DNA of 39,328 nt, taken from positions 1 through 39,328 of the forward strand of contig NW_025064965.1 in assembly GCF_019112545.1 (NCBI RefSeq). The letters are read 5' to 3'. Made by a program: the position numbers and the translations under genes. The stretch is from Guyanagaster necrorhizus. Lineage: Eukaryota; Basidiomycota; Agaricomycetes; Agaricales; Physalacriaceae. The notes under the pieces are model-generated. The model was not told the DNA's origin. It ran no database searches and saw only the letters and a list, made by a program, of their open reading frames with translations. This document shows positions 19,805 through 31,612 of this stretch, in pieces; the stretch's first letter is position 1; each line of letters starts with the position of its first letter.

Positions 19805-22430
19805 TTAATCCCTGCCAAGATCAGCAAGTACTCGAACAGCCGCTGTTCTCTTGGACACGTCACTGAACCACTCCTTGGCCCTTGAAGCTTTCTTTTCCAT
19901 CTCCTCAGCAACCTTGACTTCCCTTATTCTCTCCTCCATAGCCCCCGTGAATCTTCCTCGGAGATCCCAAGATGCCAGTCTCAAAACCTTCCTGGCCTCC
20001 CTACTAATCCTGCCTGCTTGAACCTCAATGAACGTATCCTCTTCCTCCCCATCGGCCCGCGTCACAGAGTCCTTCACTCGCCTGCCAACAGTCTTGGGAA
20101 TGGAGTTTGGTAACTCCAAGACAACGTACGCGGTGAGACCGATGGTAACTGCACCAAGGATAGGCGCGGCCCACTTTCTGGCGGTCTCATTTCCAAAGAT
20201 ATCAGTCACTCGAATGATTCCTTCTATCAATCCGCGTGCACCAATGGCTTGACCACCGACCATCGTAAGGGCGCCCACACCAACGCTCAGAAGCCCCAAA
20301 GCAGTTGGTGCAGCCGAGTCGTCTTCGGCCTTTCCGTCTCCGAAATGCAGCCAGAATTGATGATGAACGTCGAAAAGATCCGAGAAAGAGGTCTCAAGCA
20401 TCTCTGGGCGTTGAGCAAGACTAATTCCCAAACCATTAACGCCACCTGCAACGACGGCACCTCCGGCGCGCCGATGTTTAGCACCTTTGCCAGCTCGTCG
20501 AACAGTGCTAAACATGGCCTCGGGCATGAACACTCTCTTGTTTCGTTCAACACCCACTGGCAAATGCTCTTCAGCAAGGTCTTTGATCTTGTCAACGGAT
20601 TGGCTCGTGATGACTCTGACCTCATCCTCAGCCAGTCTGACTGCTGCGTCGATGCTGGCAAGCAAGGCAGTCCTGACGTCGCGGGCGTAACTCCAAATAC
20701 CCAAGAGACCGGGGTATGATGGCATGGAAACAGTGCCATTTTCCGCGCCGAGACGTCCCTGTCCTACGCGCTCCAAGGCATCACCCAACACAGACTTGGT
20801 CTTGCTCGAAGAATAAGTGGCGCCTTGTTCCTCGACGGCTTCCAAACTCTCCTCCAGCGCATCTCTGCTGCTCTGCATCTTCTCCAAAACAGGCTTAGCT
20901 TGCTCCAAGTCCTCCCTTGACCGCTGTAGCTCTGAATCCGCAACAAGAGCATTCGCGCCAGCGAGAAGATCAATGTCAGAGAGGAGATGGACGAGATAAG
21001 TCGATGCGGGATTAAGTTTAGATTTCGAGCGTTTGACGAGAACAAATGACCTCAAAGATGACTCAAGGTCGTCGAAGGATGGGCTGGCTGTAAAAGGTTG
21101 CAGAGCGGCGGCAGAGTCAACAAAGTGAACAAGATCCTCAGCATCCTCATAGGTGCGAGGGCTGAGCTGTTTGATCTGATCAAGAACCATCCGACGACAC
21201 TTTTCCTTGTTCTTAATCTGGTCGTACTTGTTAACAACGATGAACAGGTAGGCCTTCTCGTTGCTGGCGTTCCATAAGAATTCCTTCGCTGACAGGGTGA
21301 AATGATTCTCGGCGGAGACAACGAAAACGACCACATCAATTTCCTCCTGGCGAGCGAATAAGGCAGTAGTCTTCAGACTATCGCGATTGAGACCGGGGGC
21401 ATCAATGAGGGAGATGTCAACGACACCGTTGTTAAGTAATGACTCGGAAGGAGCCCGTGTGTCAGCAAGATATAGCTTAAGCACCTTTTCGGAGCCCTCG
21501 TTCTCACTGACGATATCCTCGAGGTCGGATATTCGGGCACGAGTAAAGGTCGATTCGTCTTGAATGTTGTAGGTTACGCCGTCAATGAGAACATGGACTT
21601 CCTCCACGCCCCCGTTTTCGGCTGCATCATGTACCTCGCAGAACGCGGTAGTACAGGGCTGCTGATCAACGGGCATGATCTCACGGCGGAGAAGAGCGTT
21701 CACAAAAGTTGATTTTCCAGCATTGAGATCACCGGTAACGAGAACCTTTGATGAAGTGTCCTCAATACGGAGACGGAGCTTGTCGATATGGTTGAGGGAA
21801 GAGATGATGCGATCGTCGAGCAGATTGGCAATGGACGCCTTTTCAAGCTGGGAGACGAGAGAAGCAGCCGAAGTAGAGGAACCGTGGGCACCGAGCTTGA
21901 GATCGAGTCGCAAGACTTGGAACTCAGACTGGGGCAAAATGCGTTCTGGTCCGTCCCGCTTCTCTTCTGCATGCATACCCTCTTCACCTGCAGGCTCGGC
22001 TGCGTCTGCAATAGACGCAAGAGTAATTGACCGTGTCATACCCTGCCGGGCACCGGAAAGAACGACGTCGGTCTCGGTTGTGGGATCATCTGCGAAGGAC
22101 AGCGAATGGCGAAGGGATCGTCCGGGGTTGGCAGAAGGGGCCGTATCAACCTGCCCGCGTAACTGAGGGTAGCGAACGACCCATTCGTCCTTGTTGAAGA
22201 TACGGATATCAGCGAGAATGGATTTGGTTGCGTCAATCGCCTTGACGAGACTACAACCCGGGTCAGTCAGGACAGCGACAAAGACAGAATAGAGGTACTC
22301 ACCGGCCCTTGTGCTCAATATATGCTTCCTGGACGTCCTCCACCCTTGAATGCTTCTCGCCAGAAAACCTGCTAAATGATGCTGCTCCTTGCACAGGCGA
22401 AGATACCCGGGGGAAATACGACTGGGCCAT
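19805..22430 (-). CDS. FZO1: Mitofusin / Fzo1-like GTPase of the outer mitochondrial membrane
   Basis: This dynamin-family GTPase drives fusion of outer mitochondrial membranes. Two exons, 22430-22303 and 22250-19805, flank a 52-nt intron and give 857 residues, close to yeast Fzo1. The ATG at 22430 is chosen because the first exon (starting MAQSYFPRV) splices in phase at HKGR/LVKAID; the unspliced upstream frame is intron sequence. GTPase motifs are visible: G1 GDLNAGKST (about 216-224), G3 DAPG (326-329) and G4 NKYD (383-386). Near the C terminus, two hydrophobic stretches around GLLSVGVGALTMVGG and ILGAVTIGLTAYVVLEL are the paired membrane anchors, followed by a helical tail for heptad-repeat tethering. 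It is divergent from RPF2, with 252 bp between start codons. Confidence 0.95.
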
Positions 22431-22682
22431 CACGATATAAGCACGAAATTTGGTCAAAAATCGATTGTGGAATGCTGGATTTCCAGCTCGCTGCTATTGG
22501 TGACTACGATGTTGCCGCAAAGTTTCGACGGTGAATGAGCAGACAAATTTGATGGTGCCGGTTGGATGCGAAAGGACGAGACATATCTTCCGCTGACTCA
22601 TGTAGCGTGAGAAATTCCGGGCCGAAGAAAATTGTCACAATGACAACCCATCACACTTGCCTTCACTTATTTTCTGTCGATC
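22431..22682. promoter_or_regulatory. Shared FZO1/RPF2 divergent promoter region
   Basis: The 252 bp between the two start codons must hold both promoters. No TATA box or named factor site is clear to me. Confidence 0.5.
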
Positions 22683-23804
22683 ATGCTCCGCACAGTGTAA
22701 AAGTCTTCACAAATCTCGGGAGAGGGATATTGCTGACCTATACACAGAAAACCCAAAAATGCACGATCCAAACGTGTCTTGGATGCCCGTATGCCCAAGG
22801 AAGTGGAAGATGTACGGACAGCAATATTTGTAAAGGGAACGCATACTGGCGAGGTGCTTAATGGTGTAATGAAGGACCTGGTGCGTCAAGGAACTTTGCT
22901 GCTCTTCTTCTATTCTAATATATCCTAGATGGCTCTCAAACGACCGGCAGCAGTCTCTTTCTCTAAGAAGAACGACATCCATCCTTTCGACAGCGCCTCA
23001 TCTTCAACCTCAACGTCATCTCTTGAGTTTTGGGCAAACAAAAACGATGCTTCCCTGTTCTTGGTTGGCCAGAGCAACAAGAAAAGGCCGAACGGTTTGA
23101 TCTTTGTACGCATGTACGATGGTCGAGTACTGGATATGCTCGAGGTTGGAGTGGAGGAATTCACAGGAATGGCGGATTTTAAGGTATGTCGGCCTGCCCA
23201 TCTGGAATTTACTGTTCTGACCATTGTTAAGACTCCAAAATCAACGCCGGGGCATAAGCCATTAATGCATTTTGCCTCTGAGCTTTTTGATACTCATCCA
23301 CGCTTTATGCAACTCAAGTCTATGTTAATGTCGTTCTTCAATGGGGAAGAGGTCGACGAAATATGTCTTCCAGGTATCGAGCACGTCATCAGCATCTCTC
23401 TTGCGCCAACACCTCCTTCTCTTAATACCACATCGGATACTCCTACTTCCTTACCAAAAGTCCATTTACGGACCTACACCATCAGACTACTTTCATCAGG
23501 TACACGGATACCGCGGGTAGAGCTCACGCCGATGGGCCCGTCATTGGACATGGTTCTGCGGAGGCACGAAGCGGCGGACGCAGAGATGTTGAAGCAGGCT
23601 TTGAGGAGGCCGAAGTTGAAAAAGAAGGAAGTCGAACAGGGACTGGGCAAGAAGCGCAAGAACATGGAGGTCGATGAAATGGGCGACTTGCGTGGACGGG
23701 TCCATGTTGGCACCCAGGACTTGAGCAAGCTGCAGACGCGGAAGATGAAAGGACTGAAGGACGATGAGGAGCGGCCTGGTAAGCGGAGTAAAACGTCGTC
23801 GTGA
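22683..23804 (+). CDS. RPF2: Ribosome production factor 2 (Brix domain)
   Basis: Rpf2, with Rrs1, brings 5S rRNA and L5/L11 into the pre-60S particle in the nucleolus. Four exons, 22683-22696, 22748-22880, 22929-23183 and 23232-23804, give 324 residues. The 14-nt first exon is supported because it rebuilds the conserved N terminus MLRTVKPKNARSKR, as in the yeast protein (MIRT-VKPKNAR). Brix-domain signatures follow: KKNDIHPFD, ASLFLVG, FDTHPRF, FFNGEEVDEI, GIEHVISIS and RIPRVELTPMGPS. The C-terminal tail DLSKLQTRKMKGLK is diagnostic. The 48-nt intron at 23184-23231 is a multiple of three without a stop, so it also reads through, but splicing gives the better family match (DFK/TPKSTPGHKPLMHF). 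Confidence 0.94.
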
Positions 23805-23868
23805 TGTATTTCCTTCTAGATAGCTGGATCTGAGTTGTTATAATGGAAACATCTGTGCAGCTGATCTG

Positions 23869-24610
<742 letters not shown>

Positions 24611-25253
24611 ATGTCTCTCCCTCGTGCCAACTACGACCCCCGTCGTGTCTGCCTCAATCCTTTCCCAGAATTTACCTTAGGAAAGCACCGTCGTACAGTA
24701 GGCGTATACATTGCAGGAGCACTGGTAGGTATGCATCATTCGCTGCGCTTGTCTAGTCACAACGCCACCACAGTTTGCTCTTGCCCAATGGACATTCTTT
24801 GATGCAGCCATCCTCTCTGCCCATGCAAAGCCGGAATGGGGCGGAGACCCTCCAGTGCATGTAAAATTCCTGGACTGGCTACCAGGTCTCTCGTCGTTGC
24901 TGGGCTTCCTCATTGTCAACGTCATCGACAAAGACCGTATCAAGGGCGATGAGGGATTTGGAGACTCGGGAGCTGTTTGGCGAGCTCGTTTGTTCTTGTT
25001 CATCGGGTTTGCGTTCATGGCTGGTGGTTTGGCAGGCAGTGTGGTGAGTGCTCAGTTCGTTCCTTGTTGTCGTCCGACTCAAGCTTAGTAGTGTGTCCTG
25101 ATTCTTAAATATATTCTCGGTGATTACCCTCAGCAGTTCTCTTACTATGGATACGCAAACGTATCCCAGAATATTGCAATGATGCTTGCAGGTGTCGTGT
25201 TGTGGATTGCTCAGAGCTCGAGTGGAGAATACGAATACAATTTGACGTTATGA
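24611..25253 (+). CDS. VPS68: Vps68/TMEM50 (UPF0220) four-span membrane protein
   Basis: Family members are small membrane proteins; yeast Vps68 acts with Vps55 in endosome-to-vacuole traffic. Three exons, 24611-24724, 24774-25043 and 25092-25253, give 181 residues, close to yeast Vps68. Four hydrophobic stretches can be read: VGVYIAGALFALAQWTFF, LSSLLGFLIVNVI, LFLFIGFAFMAGGLAGSV, and a last one covering IAMMLAGVVLWIAQ. The conserved DYPQQFSYYGYANVSQN and the terminal EYEYNLTL mark the fungal family. The second intron acceptor is taken at TTAGTAG (25091) because the nearer AG would put an in-frame TAG at the start of the exon. The unspliced frame stops early. Confidence 0.92.
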
Positions 25254-25665
25254 GTAGTCTACTTGAAGCTGTGCGTACAATCTATTTATAACAACCAGCT
25301 TGGAGGCTGTTGCAGCGAGCTGCAAGCATGTTATATTATACCTCGGCGCTCGGTATTGACGGCGTCTCCCATAAAGTCAATTTCTATTCGAGCGACGTGA
25401 AGGCGAGATGGCACGTATGACTGGTTTTGAGACATTTAGAATCCGAGCGGGAGGGGGACGTGAGGTGCGCTGGCACTACATTTTTCTTTCGATGTCCCCC
25501 AGTCCTCCCCTTCTTAATTTGAAGTCTCCAGTTTATCCAGCCACCTGTTCTCTCTCGGTATCATACATCCGAAAAGTGCTTATCATGTGTAATAAAGATC
25601 TAATAGTAAGTAAGGTGGTATAATCTCCTGGTCTCTCCATTTTACAAAGCCAGACAGGCCTCTAT
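25254..25665. other. Intergenic stretch between convergent VPS68 and ERG1
   Basis: This 412-bp stretch should hold both 3' untranslated regions and polyadenylation sites. The ORF at 25408-25623 has no recognisable product. Nothing else is seen. Confidence 0.5.
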
Positions 25666-27418
25666 TCATGACTGCAAAGCTATCATCGCCAGCGCAGCAA
25701 CAAGTAAAGGAATCCCGAGTCCAACTACTTGGGCTCTCTGTCGCGCCTTGGCATCATCGGGTGACCACCATCGGATTTCTGACCACAGCAGTGGACCAAA
25801 GACAACACATGCTGTCCAAAACTGCGAGACGTTGTTAAAAATACTGTGCAAACAAATTCAAAATTCTACATACCACCCGGAGGCTTTTGAAAAATAACAT
25901 CGGGTACTCGTCAAATTGCGGGGCAATAGATTTCAGTTTTTGGTCTGCTTGGCCCTGGATAGGACGTGGATGTGTGAACATGACCCGAATCGAGTAGAAG
26001 GCGACCGAGAAGAAGTGATTAAACAGTAATACGGGTGAAGGGCAGATGCTGATGGCAAGTCAGTGATAGCAGGCCGCTTGAGTAAATGATAGTTTACGCG
26101 GATAAGAGGGAGACGGGGCCCCTTAGGCATTCACCGCCTCGTTCAAAGTACTTGAAGCAACCCGTACGAAGAACTGCAAGTTCTTCATCTAAAAAGTGGT
26201 CAGCATGGTACCGAATACGAGAACATAAAAGCATACCATCAGCACCGAAAAGGTCATATAATGCTACGCTCAAGATGTTGACAGTTGACGAGACCAGTTT
26301 TCGCTGCCAATGCCACTTGCGCAGTACTGCGCGTACAGCTCTCCAATCATCCAGCTTGCTGACACGCGTTAGCAAATTCCGAAGAATGACAACGTCGTTG
26401 AACGCTACTGTCATTCCACCGCCAGTCAGAGGATGGCGCATGTTCCACGCATCACCCACGAGAAATACGCCCTCCTTTGCCACAGGCATAGAAGTGCCTT
26501 GTAGAACTGAAGGCAAGAAAGAATTGGGCATACGACGAAGACGGTTCTTCTTGAGCGCGTCACGAACAGAATTATGAACAGATGAGGGGAGTTGGGGAAG
26601 GATGTTTTTGGTTATATGGGACTATTAATGACTTGACTGAGAATAAATCCCAAGGAAAGGATATAAAAACGCACCTCAAGGTCGGCGGGTATGGGGGCCT
26701 TGACGTCGACAAGCAGTCGAGTATCGCGATCACCAATGCGGTAAAGTAGCACCGGACCGTAACCCTTCACGAGCACAACGGTACCATGGTTGGGTATCGG
26801 CAACACAGCATCCTCGAGCACGAGACCAACGAAATGGCTCTTCGTTACAGGCTTACAGAGTCGGTCGCCCATCACAGCTCCTCTAAAGTTGGAGAAGCAA
26901 CCATCGGCAATGACGACGAGGTCAGCAAAAAAGGACTCCTTGTCAGCTTCGCCTCCCGTAGTCAGCCCATCCTTCCTCGTTGCCCGTACGCCGATAACTT
27001 GCTTGTTAAAGTTGGCCTCAATCAGGTCTGTGACCGTCGCCTCTATGACCTCGACACCCTCCGCCTTCTTCGCAGCCTCCCGAAGTTTCATGATAAACTT
27101 GCCATGGTGGAAAGAACGTCCCTCGTGGCCGTCGGGGTATGGGATATGGACGGTCTTGCCATTGTCGACGACACAGTAACCCTTCACCGGAACGGCATCG
27201 ATACCATCAAAGCAGGCCTCCAAACCGAGGTTTTTTATGCAGCCGACACCTCCAGGTTGCAGCAGTTCACCGACAATCCGGTCGGGTTCTGCAAGGGAGC
27301 GTTCGAGTAAGGCAATACGAAAAGGTTTTTCGCGTCGAATGGTGGATAAGGCATGGGCAAGCGTGCAGCCAACGACGCCGGCGCCGACGATGATAATGTC
27401 ATAGTGAGTTTTCCACAT
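25666..27418 (-). CDS. ERG1: Squalene epoxidase (squalene monooxygenase)
   Basis: An FAD-dependent endoplasmic reticulum enzyme that makes 2,3-oxidosqualene, the first oxygen step of ergosterol synthesis and the target of terbinafine. Five exons on the minus strand (27418-26675, 26621-26237, 26188-26098, 26048-25874, 25821-25666) give 516 residues, as expected. Residues 7-17 (YDIIIVGAGVV) form the Rossmann FAD motif, and ERSLAEPDRIVGELLQPGG follows. VVIADGCFSNFR is the D-G conserved block, and GDAWNMRHPLTGGGMTVAFND is the second FAD (GD) motif. The C-terminal third has hydrophobic segments (LLFNHFFSVAFYSI and WTACVVFGPLLW) that anchor it in the membrane. The terminal helix GIPLLVAALAMIAL is also hydrophobic. 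All splice junctions preserve phase. Confidence 0.95.
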
Positions 27419-27703
27419 GACAGTATTGGATGAAGGTCGTCGTTGGTGAATATCACCAGTTCATGATAAGTACTTGAACAAGTGGGCCCACTCAAATAAA
27501 ATCAAAGGGGCTCGCGGCAATTCCCGCGGCCACAGACTCGACGGTATCCGGACACATCCAGGCCTTTTTCTGGATTATGTGCCCACTTTTTAGTGTGGGG
27601 AATCACTGTCACCATTGGCACAGATATGAGATGTCGTTAATCACACAAAAGGTATTGCATCTCAAGATTTTATTTAGAAAAATATACGCCAACACAAAAC
27701 GCT

Positions 27704-29385
27704 TCAAACAACCACCTAGAGGGAAGAGATGAACGGCATGGATAACGAGTGATACTTTTTTACTTACTGGCCAGCCCGTAGAAAAGTTGAGGAGGTTGAT
27801 GCCGAGCTAAAAGAAAGGTTACTATTTCCGTACTGGAGCGCTGAGATGAAGGACCTCACGTAGCTGCCCGATGAGGTGTAATAATCTAAAAGAACGGCAT
27901 GAATACCGGAATCGAACAAGGAATATACAGTTAACTCACGATAAACAAGGATAGGACCGTCGCTATCTTCGAAAACGTCCTGACCTCCGGGTCCGTAGAT
28001 CTGTGAATAGATAAGGTAAGCTGCATTCACGACGTCGATGTTTTCGTATACCTCGTCGTGACTCTCCAAGACAAGAGTTCCTCCACCCTTAAGAAGAGAG
28101 ACACTATCTTCGTCATAATATGTACCAGAAATGCTATGACACCATTGGCATTCGGAGTCTTCATGTGAGAAATGAACCGTTACCTTGTTGACCTTCCAAC
28201 ACGGATGTTATAGGTGCTGGACGTTCCCTCACAGCAGATATCCCAGGACGTAAAAAGATAATAGTAACTTCCGTATTTGTAGATGCTGCTGGCTTCAACG
28301 GCACCGTCGTCATCCGTACGTTCAGCCAACGACGTAACAGAGGAACTGGCCGAAAGTCCCGTGGACGGACTGAGTCTGCATGCAATGAGCTAGGATGCAA
28401 AAAAATGATTGTTCAAAGACTCACTTGATCAACTTGATACCCGTCCAGAAGCTTCCTAGACTGAGGTACCAGGTACTTCCAGCTAGAATAGATTTAGGAT
28501 GTATTTCATGTAGAATTAACTGAGAGACGAACAAATAAACAGACTGTAAAGAGAACAGATGAGATTATGACAGCATCTCCGGCAGCAAGGAAACGTACTT
28601 GGGGTCAATAGCCTGGAGCATGCTTCGTTAGAAAGTCTCTTATGGAGGGCAGCAACTTGAACTTACATTATAAGTGTCACCAGACGAGGTGGACGTTACG
28701 AGACCCTTGTTGGTCCAAGTTCCTAGAAGAGTACATAACCGCAAGGGAAAAGGTATTCGCTGAAAACAACGAACCAGGAGCACCAGTTGTAGAAGTTGCC
28801 AGGAAGATAGCCGACTTGACAATGAATTTAACGAAAGAAAATAAAAGTACGGAGTCTCGGACATACATCCTGGGATCCGAAGCTGGATGCGGCGTAATAA
28901 AGCTAGAAACAATCAAGGCTGCGTTCGCACTTCTTACCGAAATTCCTTACCCAGAACTTGCTACCGTCATAGTAGCAGTCGGGCGCCCACAGACTTCTAG
29001 AATCAACAAATACTGAGTGACAGAAAATGGAGAAGTCTGGTACGAATGCATCTACCCGTTTGAAGTACCCGTGTAATCGTCGGTCCAGCTCGCACCGTCG
29101 GGCCACACCAATCCCTGGTAAGTCCACGCAGTCCTGTCCGTGGACGTAGTGATTGAGATACCAGCAGCAGTGGCTGCGGTGGTCGTGAAGGATTTTTAGC
29201 ACATGAGAGTGTTTAAACTTACCGAATAAGAAGTATTTCCCGTCGCCGTCCTTACAGATAGTAGGATCGTGTGTCTCAGTATAACCAGTGACAGTTCCAG
29301 GGCCAACATAGGCACGACCAATACCGGCACATGTCAGCAAGACACAGAGGATTTGAAAGAAAGATAAGGTAAAACGGGAAGTCAT
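27704..29385 (-). CDS. Secreted GH43 endo-1,5-alpha-L-arabinanase
   Basis: Family GH43 five-bladed propeller enzymes cut arabinan side chains of pectin. Fifteen exons on the minus strand (29385-29223, 29173-29056, 28996-28951, 28902-28867, 28814-28775, 28722-28667, 28612-28599, 28543-28521, 28482-28425, 28375-28184, 28133-28052, 28000-27940, 27885-27860, 27806-27768, 27715-27704) give 321 residues, the usual length. A signal peptide (MTSRFTLSFFQILCVLLTC..., ending near AGIGRA) is clear. Catalytic positions are D40 (THDPTI), D100 (LWAPD) and E212 (GAVEASS). Other family marks are LYYAASSFGS, SGDTYN, GSFWTGIKL, YLFTSWDICC, GPGGQDVF and NLLNFSTGWP. Exon 8 is only 23 nt and exon 7 only 14 nt; they are needed to restore AIDPNLF...GSTWYLSLGS. 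A decayed paralogue lies at 31613-33050. Confidence 0.9.
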
Positions 29386-29864
29386 TGAGGATAGAACTGT
29401 CTGTTCGATGCTATTGAGCCAAGAGTCTGCTGTCTTTTATAGAATCCAGGCTGAGCATCGCTGGCAGAAATTGAGGAGAAATACAGGAGAAACTGGAAGA
29501 AAGTATCGAGTTGTCGATATGGTGACCCGGCGTCGGGTCCAATCAAGTTCCAATAGAGCTTTCTCGTCGCGTGCTGGTACGAGGACCGCGTCCACGAGCC
29601 GAATTAACTATACCTTCACATACGGAAACGGGCCCAAGCGGGCCGGATACATTATATCCGATCCGAGAATCTGCCTTAGCGCGCTCCGGCTTGCACATAG
29701 GCCCCCGTCCTTTGGAAGTAGATTTCTTCCAGCCTCAATTTTCTTTAAGACATCTTTCGTTCTGCAGGTCTCTTATCTCAATCCTTATCTCGAATTAAAT
29801 CACGCCAATAGCATCATACAGAATCATCGCTTTTTTTATTCGTGAAGGTGGAGATATCGCATCT
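29386..29864. other. Intergenic stretch upstream of the GH43 gene
   Basis: About 480 bp holding the GH43 promoter (minus strand) and the region before the alcohol dehydrogenase pseudogene. The ORFs at 29408-29845 and 29571-29798 resemble nothing I know. Confidence 0.45.
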
Positions 29865-31526
29865 TCGCAAGTTGCGATCCGATTCTATCCCCCTTCATAC
29901 GACATCCGCGTGGAGAGCGTGCCTATGCCACAGTGAGAAAAACATTTAGATGAGTTTAGATTGTGATTCTTAGTGTTGCACTTTTAGAATTACCCACTCG
30001 GACGATGCCATCGTAAGAATACACGTAAGTTGGAAAACTCTACCGGCCTATCTTCCAGAAGTTCATGGTAATGTATCCATGCTAGCTATCCGGCTTGTGT
30101 GGTACGAATGGTCCTGCCTGATGCATTTTCTGCCGATGACAGTTGTTTTAAGGTAGCAGTCTTCATGTGTACAGAGGACACGAAGCCGTTGATAAAATGC
30201 GAGTCTATTTTTCCGGTGCATAGTCCGCTGGCCTGACGTTCACGCGCTTCTTAGTCATACCTGCGGTCATGAGTTTATCGGACAAGTTGTCAAATTGGGA
30301 TCGAGCTTCAGTGTACATACTCTCAGACTTCCATCACTGTATGCAAAGCTAAAGACTGGGGATAAAGTTGTTTGCCCCTTCCCTACCAGTTGCGGAGTAT
30401 GCCAGTAAGTCCGATGTGCACGCAATACCACAATTCGGGATCCTGTTATGAAATCTTCACAGAGTATGTCGATCAGGATTTACGTGTCGGTGCATCCAGA
30501 GCAAACTGTTCGGTTCTCCCGCCTTGGAAGGTGTGCAAGCGCAGTACATTAGGGTACCGAGCGCGAGCGGGACGCTATTCAACCTCAGTGACCCGGATGC
30601 ATGGCCTTTGTCGAAGCTCAAACAAGTTTCTGATAGTTCATTGCTTCTTCTCGCCGATATCCTCCCCACTGGAATTTTCGCCGCCATTCAAGCATTGAGC
30701 CACTCCAAAGTGCTACCCGTACCGGCGGCGGAGCCTTGGCCACCGCACGGCAAAGCGTCTAGTAATATACCAGACGTTTTCCCGAAAGAGAATATTCCAA
30801 CATTTGCCATTATAGGGCTTGGTCCTGTCGGATTCTGCGCAACCATAAGTTTGCTTGACTAACTAGGAAAACGACAGTTACTTTCAGGATTTAAAATCAT
30901 AGCCGTTGATCCTATTGAATCTAGGAGGAACAAGATGCGTTCTATCTATTTTGAAATATCTGACTTAGGAGTTAGTCAAGAGATCTTCGTGGTTCAGTCT
31001 ATCGAGGAAGTAAAAGAAACAGTACATACCTGGACTTCTGATGTGGGGTGTTCTGCCGTATTAGAGGTCGGTCTATCATCATCTGCGTTTACATATGAAC
31101 CAACTCTTCCCGCTTTCGATCAAGTCGTCGGCAACAACAGCGCTCTCACACTGGCCTACGAGCTTGTGCAGCCATTTGGATCTATGTCCTCTGTTGATGC
31201 GCATGGAGTACATCCATTCCCATTGACCGGAGGACAACTTTATGACAAGAATGTATCGTTTGATTTTGGGCGTTGTCCCGTTCGTTCATTGTTTCCTATG
31301 GCATTCGAACTTTTAAGTACGTACTTTATTTCGTCCGTTGGTTGTCAATTCATAGTTGATGTCGCTCCACTCTGACAAGTTAAGCGTCAAGACGTATTGG
31401 GGGATAGGTGACGAAAGCAGTTTGATTGACAGAATCGTTGGTTTTGACAAGGCAGTGGAGATGTATGCCACGTTTGATAAGGGTGAGGTTGGCAAGATCG
31501 TGTTTAACCCTTGGAAGGAAACATAA
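29865..31526 (+). pseudogene. Zinc-type alcohol dehydrogenase pseudogene (MDR family)
   Basis: Medium-chain dehydrogenase pieces follow in order: FYPPSYDIRVESVPMPQ (ending 29936), ITHSDDAIVRIH (from about 29992), GHEFIGQVVKLGSSF (about 30270-30320), GDKVVCPFPTSCGVC (zinc-binding region, about 30357-30400), LFGSPALEGVQAQYIRVP (about 30505-30555), the nucleotide-binding IIGLGPVGFCATISLLD (to 30859), FKIIAVDP, VLEVG and a C-terminal GKIVFNPWKET (stop at 31524-31526). Breaks: no ATG is found in frame at the expected start; an in-frame TAA at 30860-30862 splits the Rossmann fold; and near 31395 a GGGGG run shifts the frame between KRQDVLG and IGDESSLIDR. Several introns are still recognisable, so it is a decayed gene, not a processed copy. 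A sequencing error could explain the G-run shift but not the stop. Confidence 0.7.
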
Positions 31527-31612
31527 ATTGAGGGAATAGAACGAACTAAAGAACGGCGAGAAGTATACAGAAAATGAAATGATATCCAGAGGCGGAGGGA
31601 AGGAAGCCAAAT

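Noticed and set aside
20249..20719. Plus-strand ORFs opposite FZO1 (for example 20249-20719 and 21675-22166)
   Set aside because: They are antisense shadows of a strongly conserved GTPase gene with clear motifs.
26086..27393. Plus-strand ORFs opposite ERG1
   Set aside because: They are antisense frames of the squalene epoxidase exons, with no domain signal.
30840..30889. A possible intron ATAAGT...TTTCAG in the ADH pseudogene that would remove the TAA
   Set aside because: It would need an AT donor, and removing it would delete a conserved SLLD segment. Read-through aligns better with intact dehydrogenases, so the TAA is taken as a true stop.
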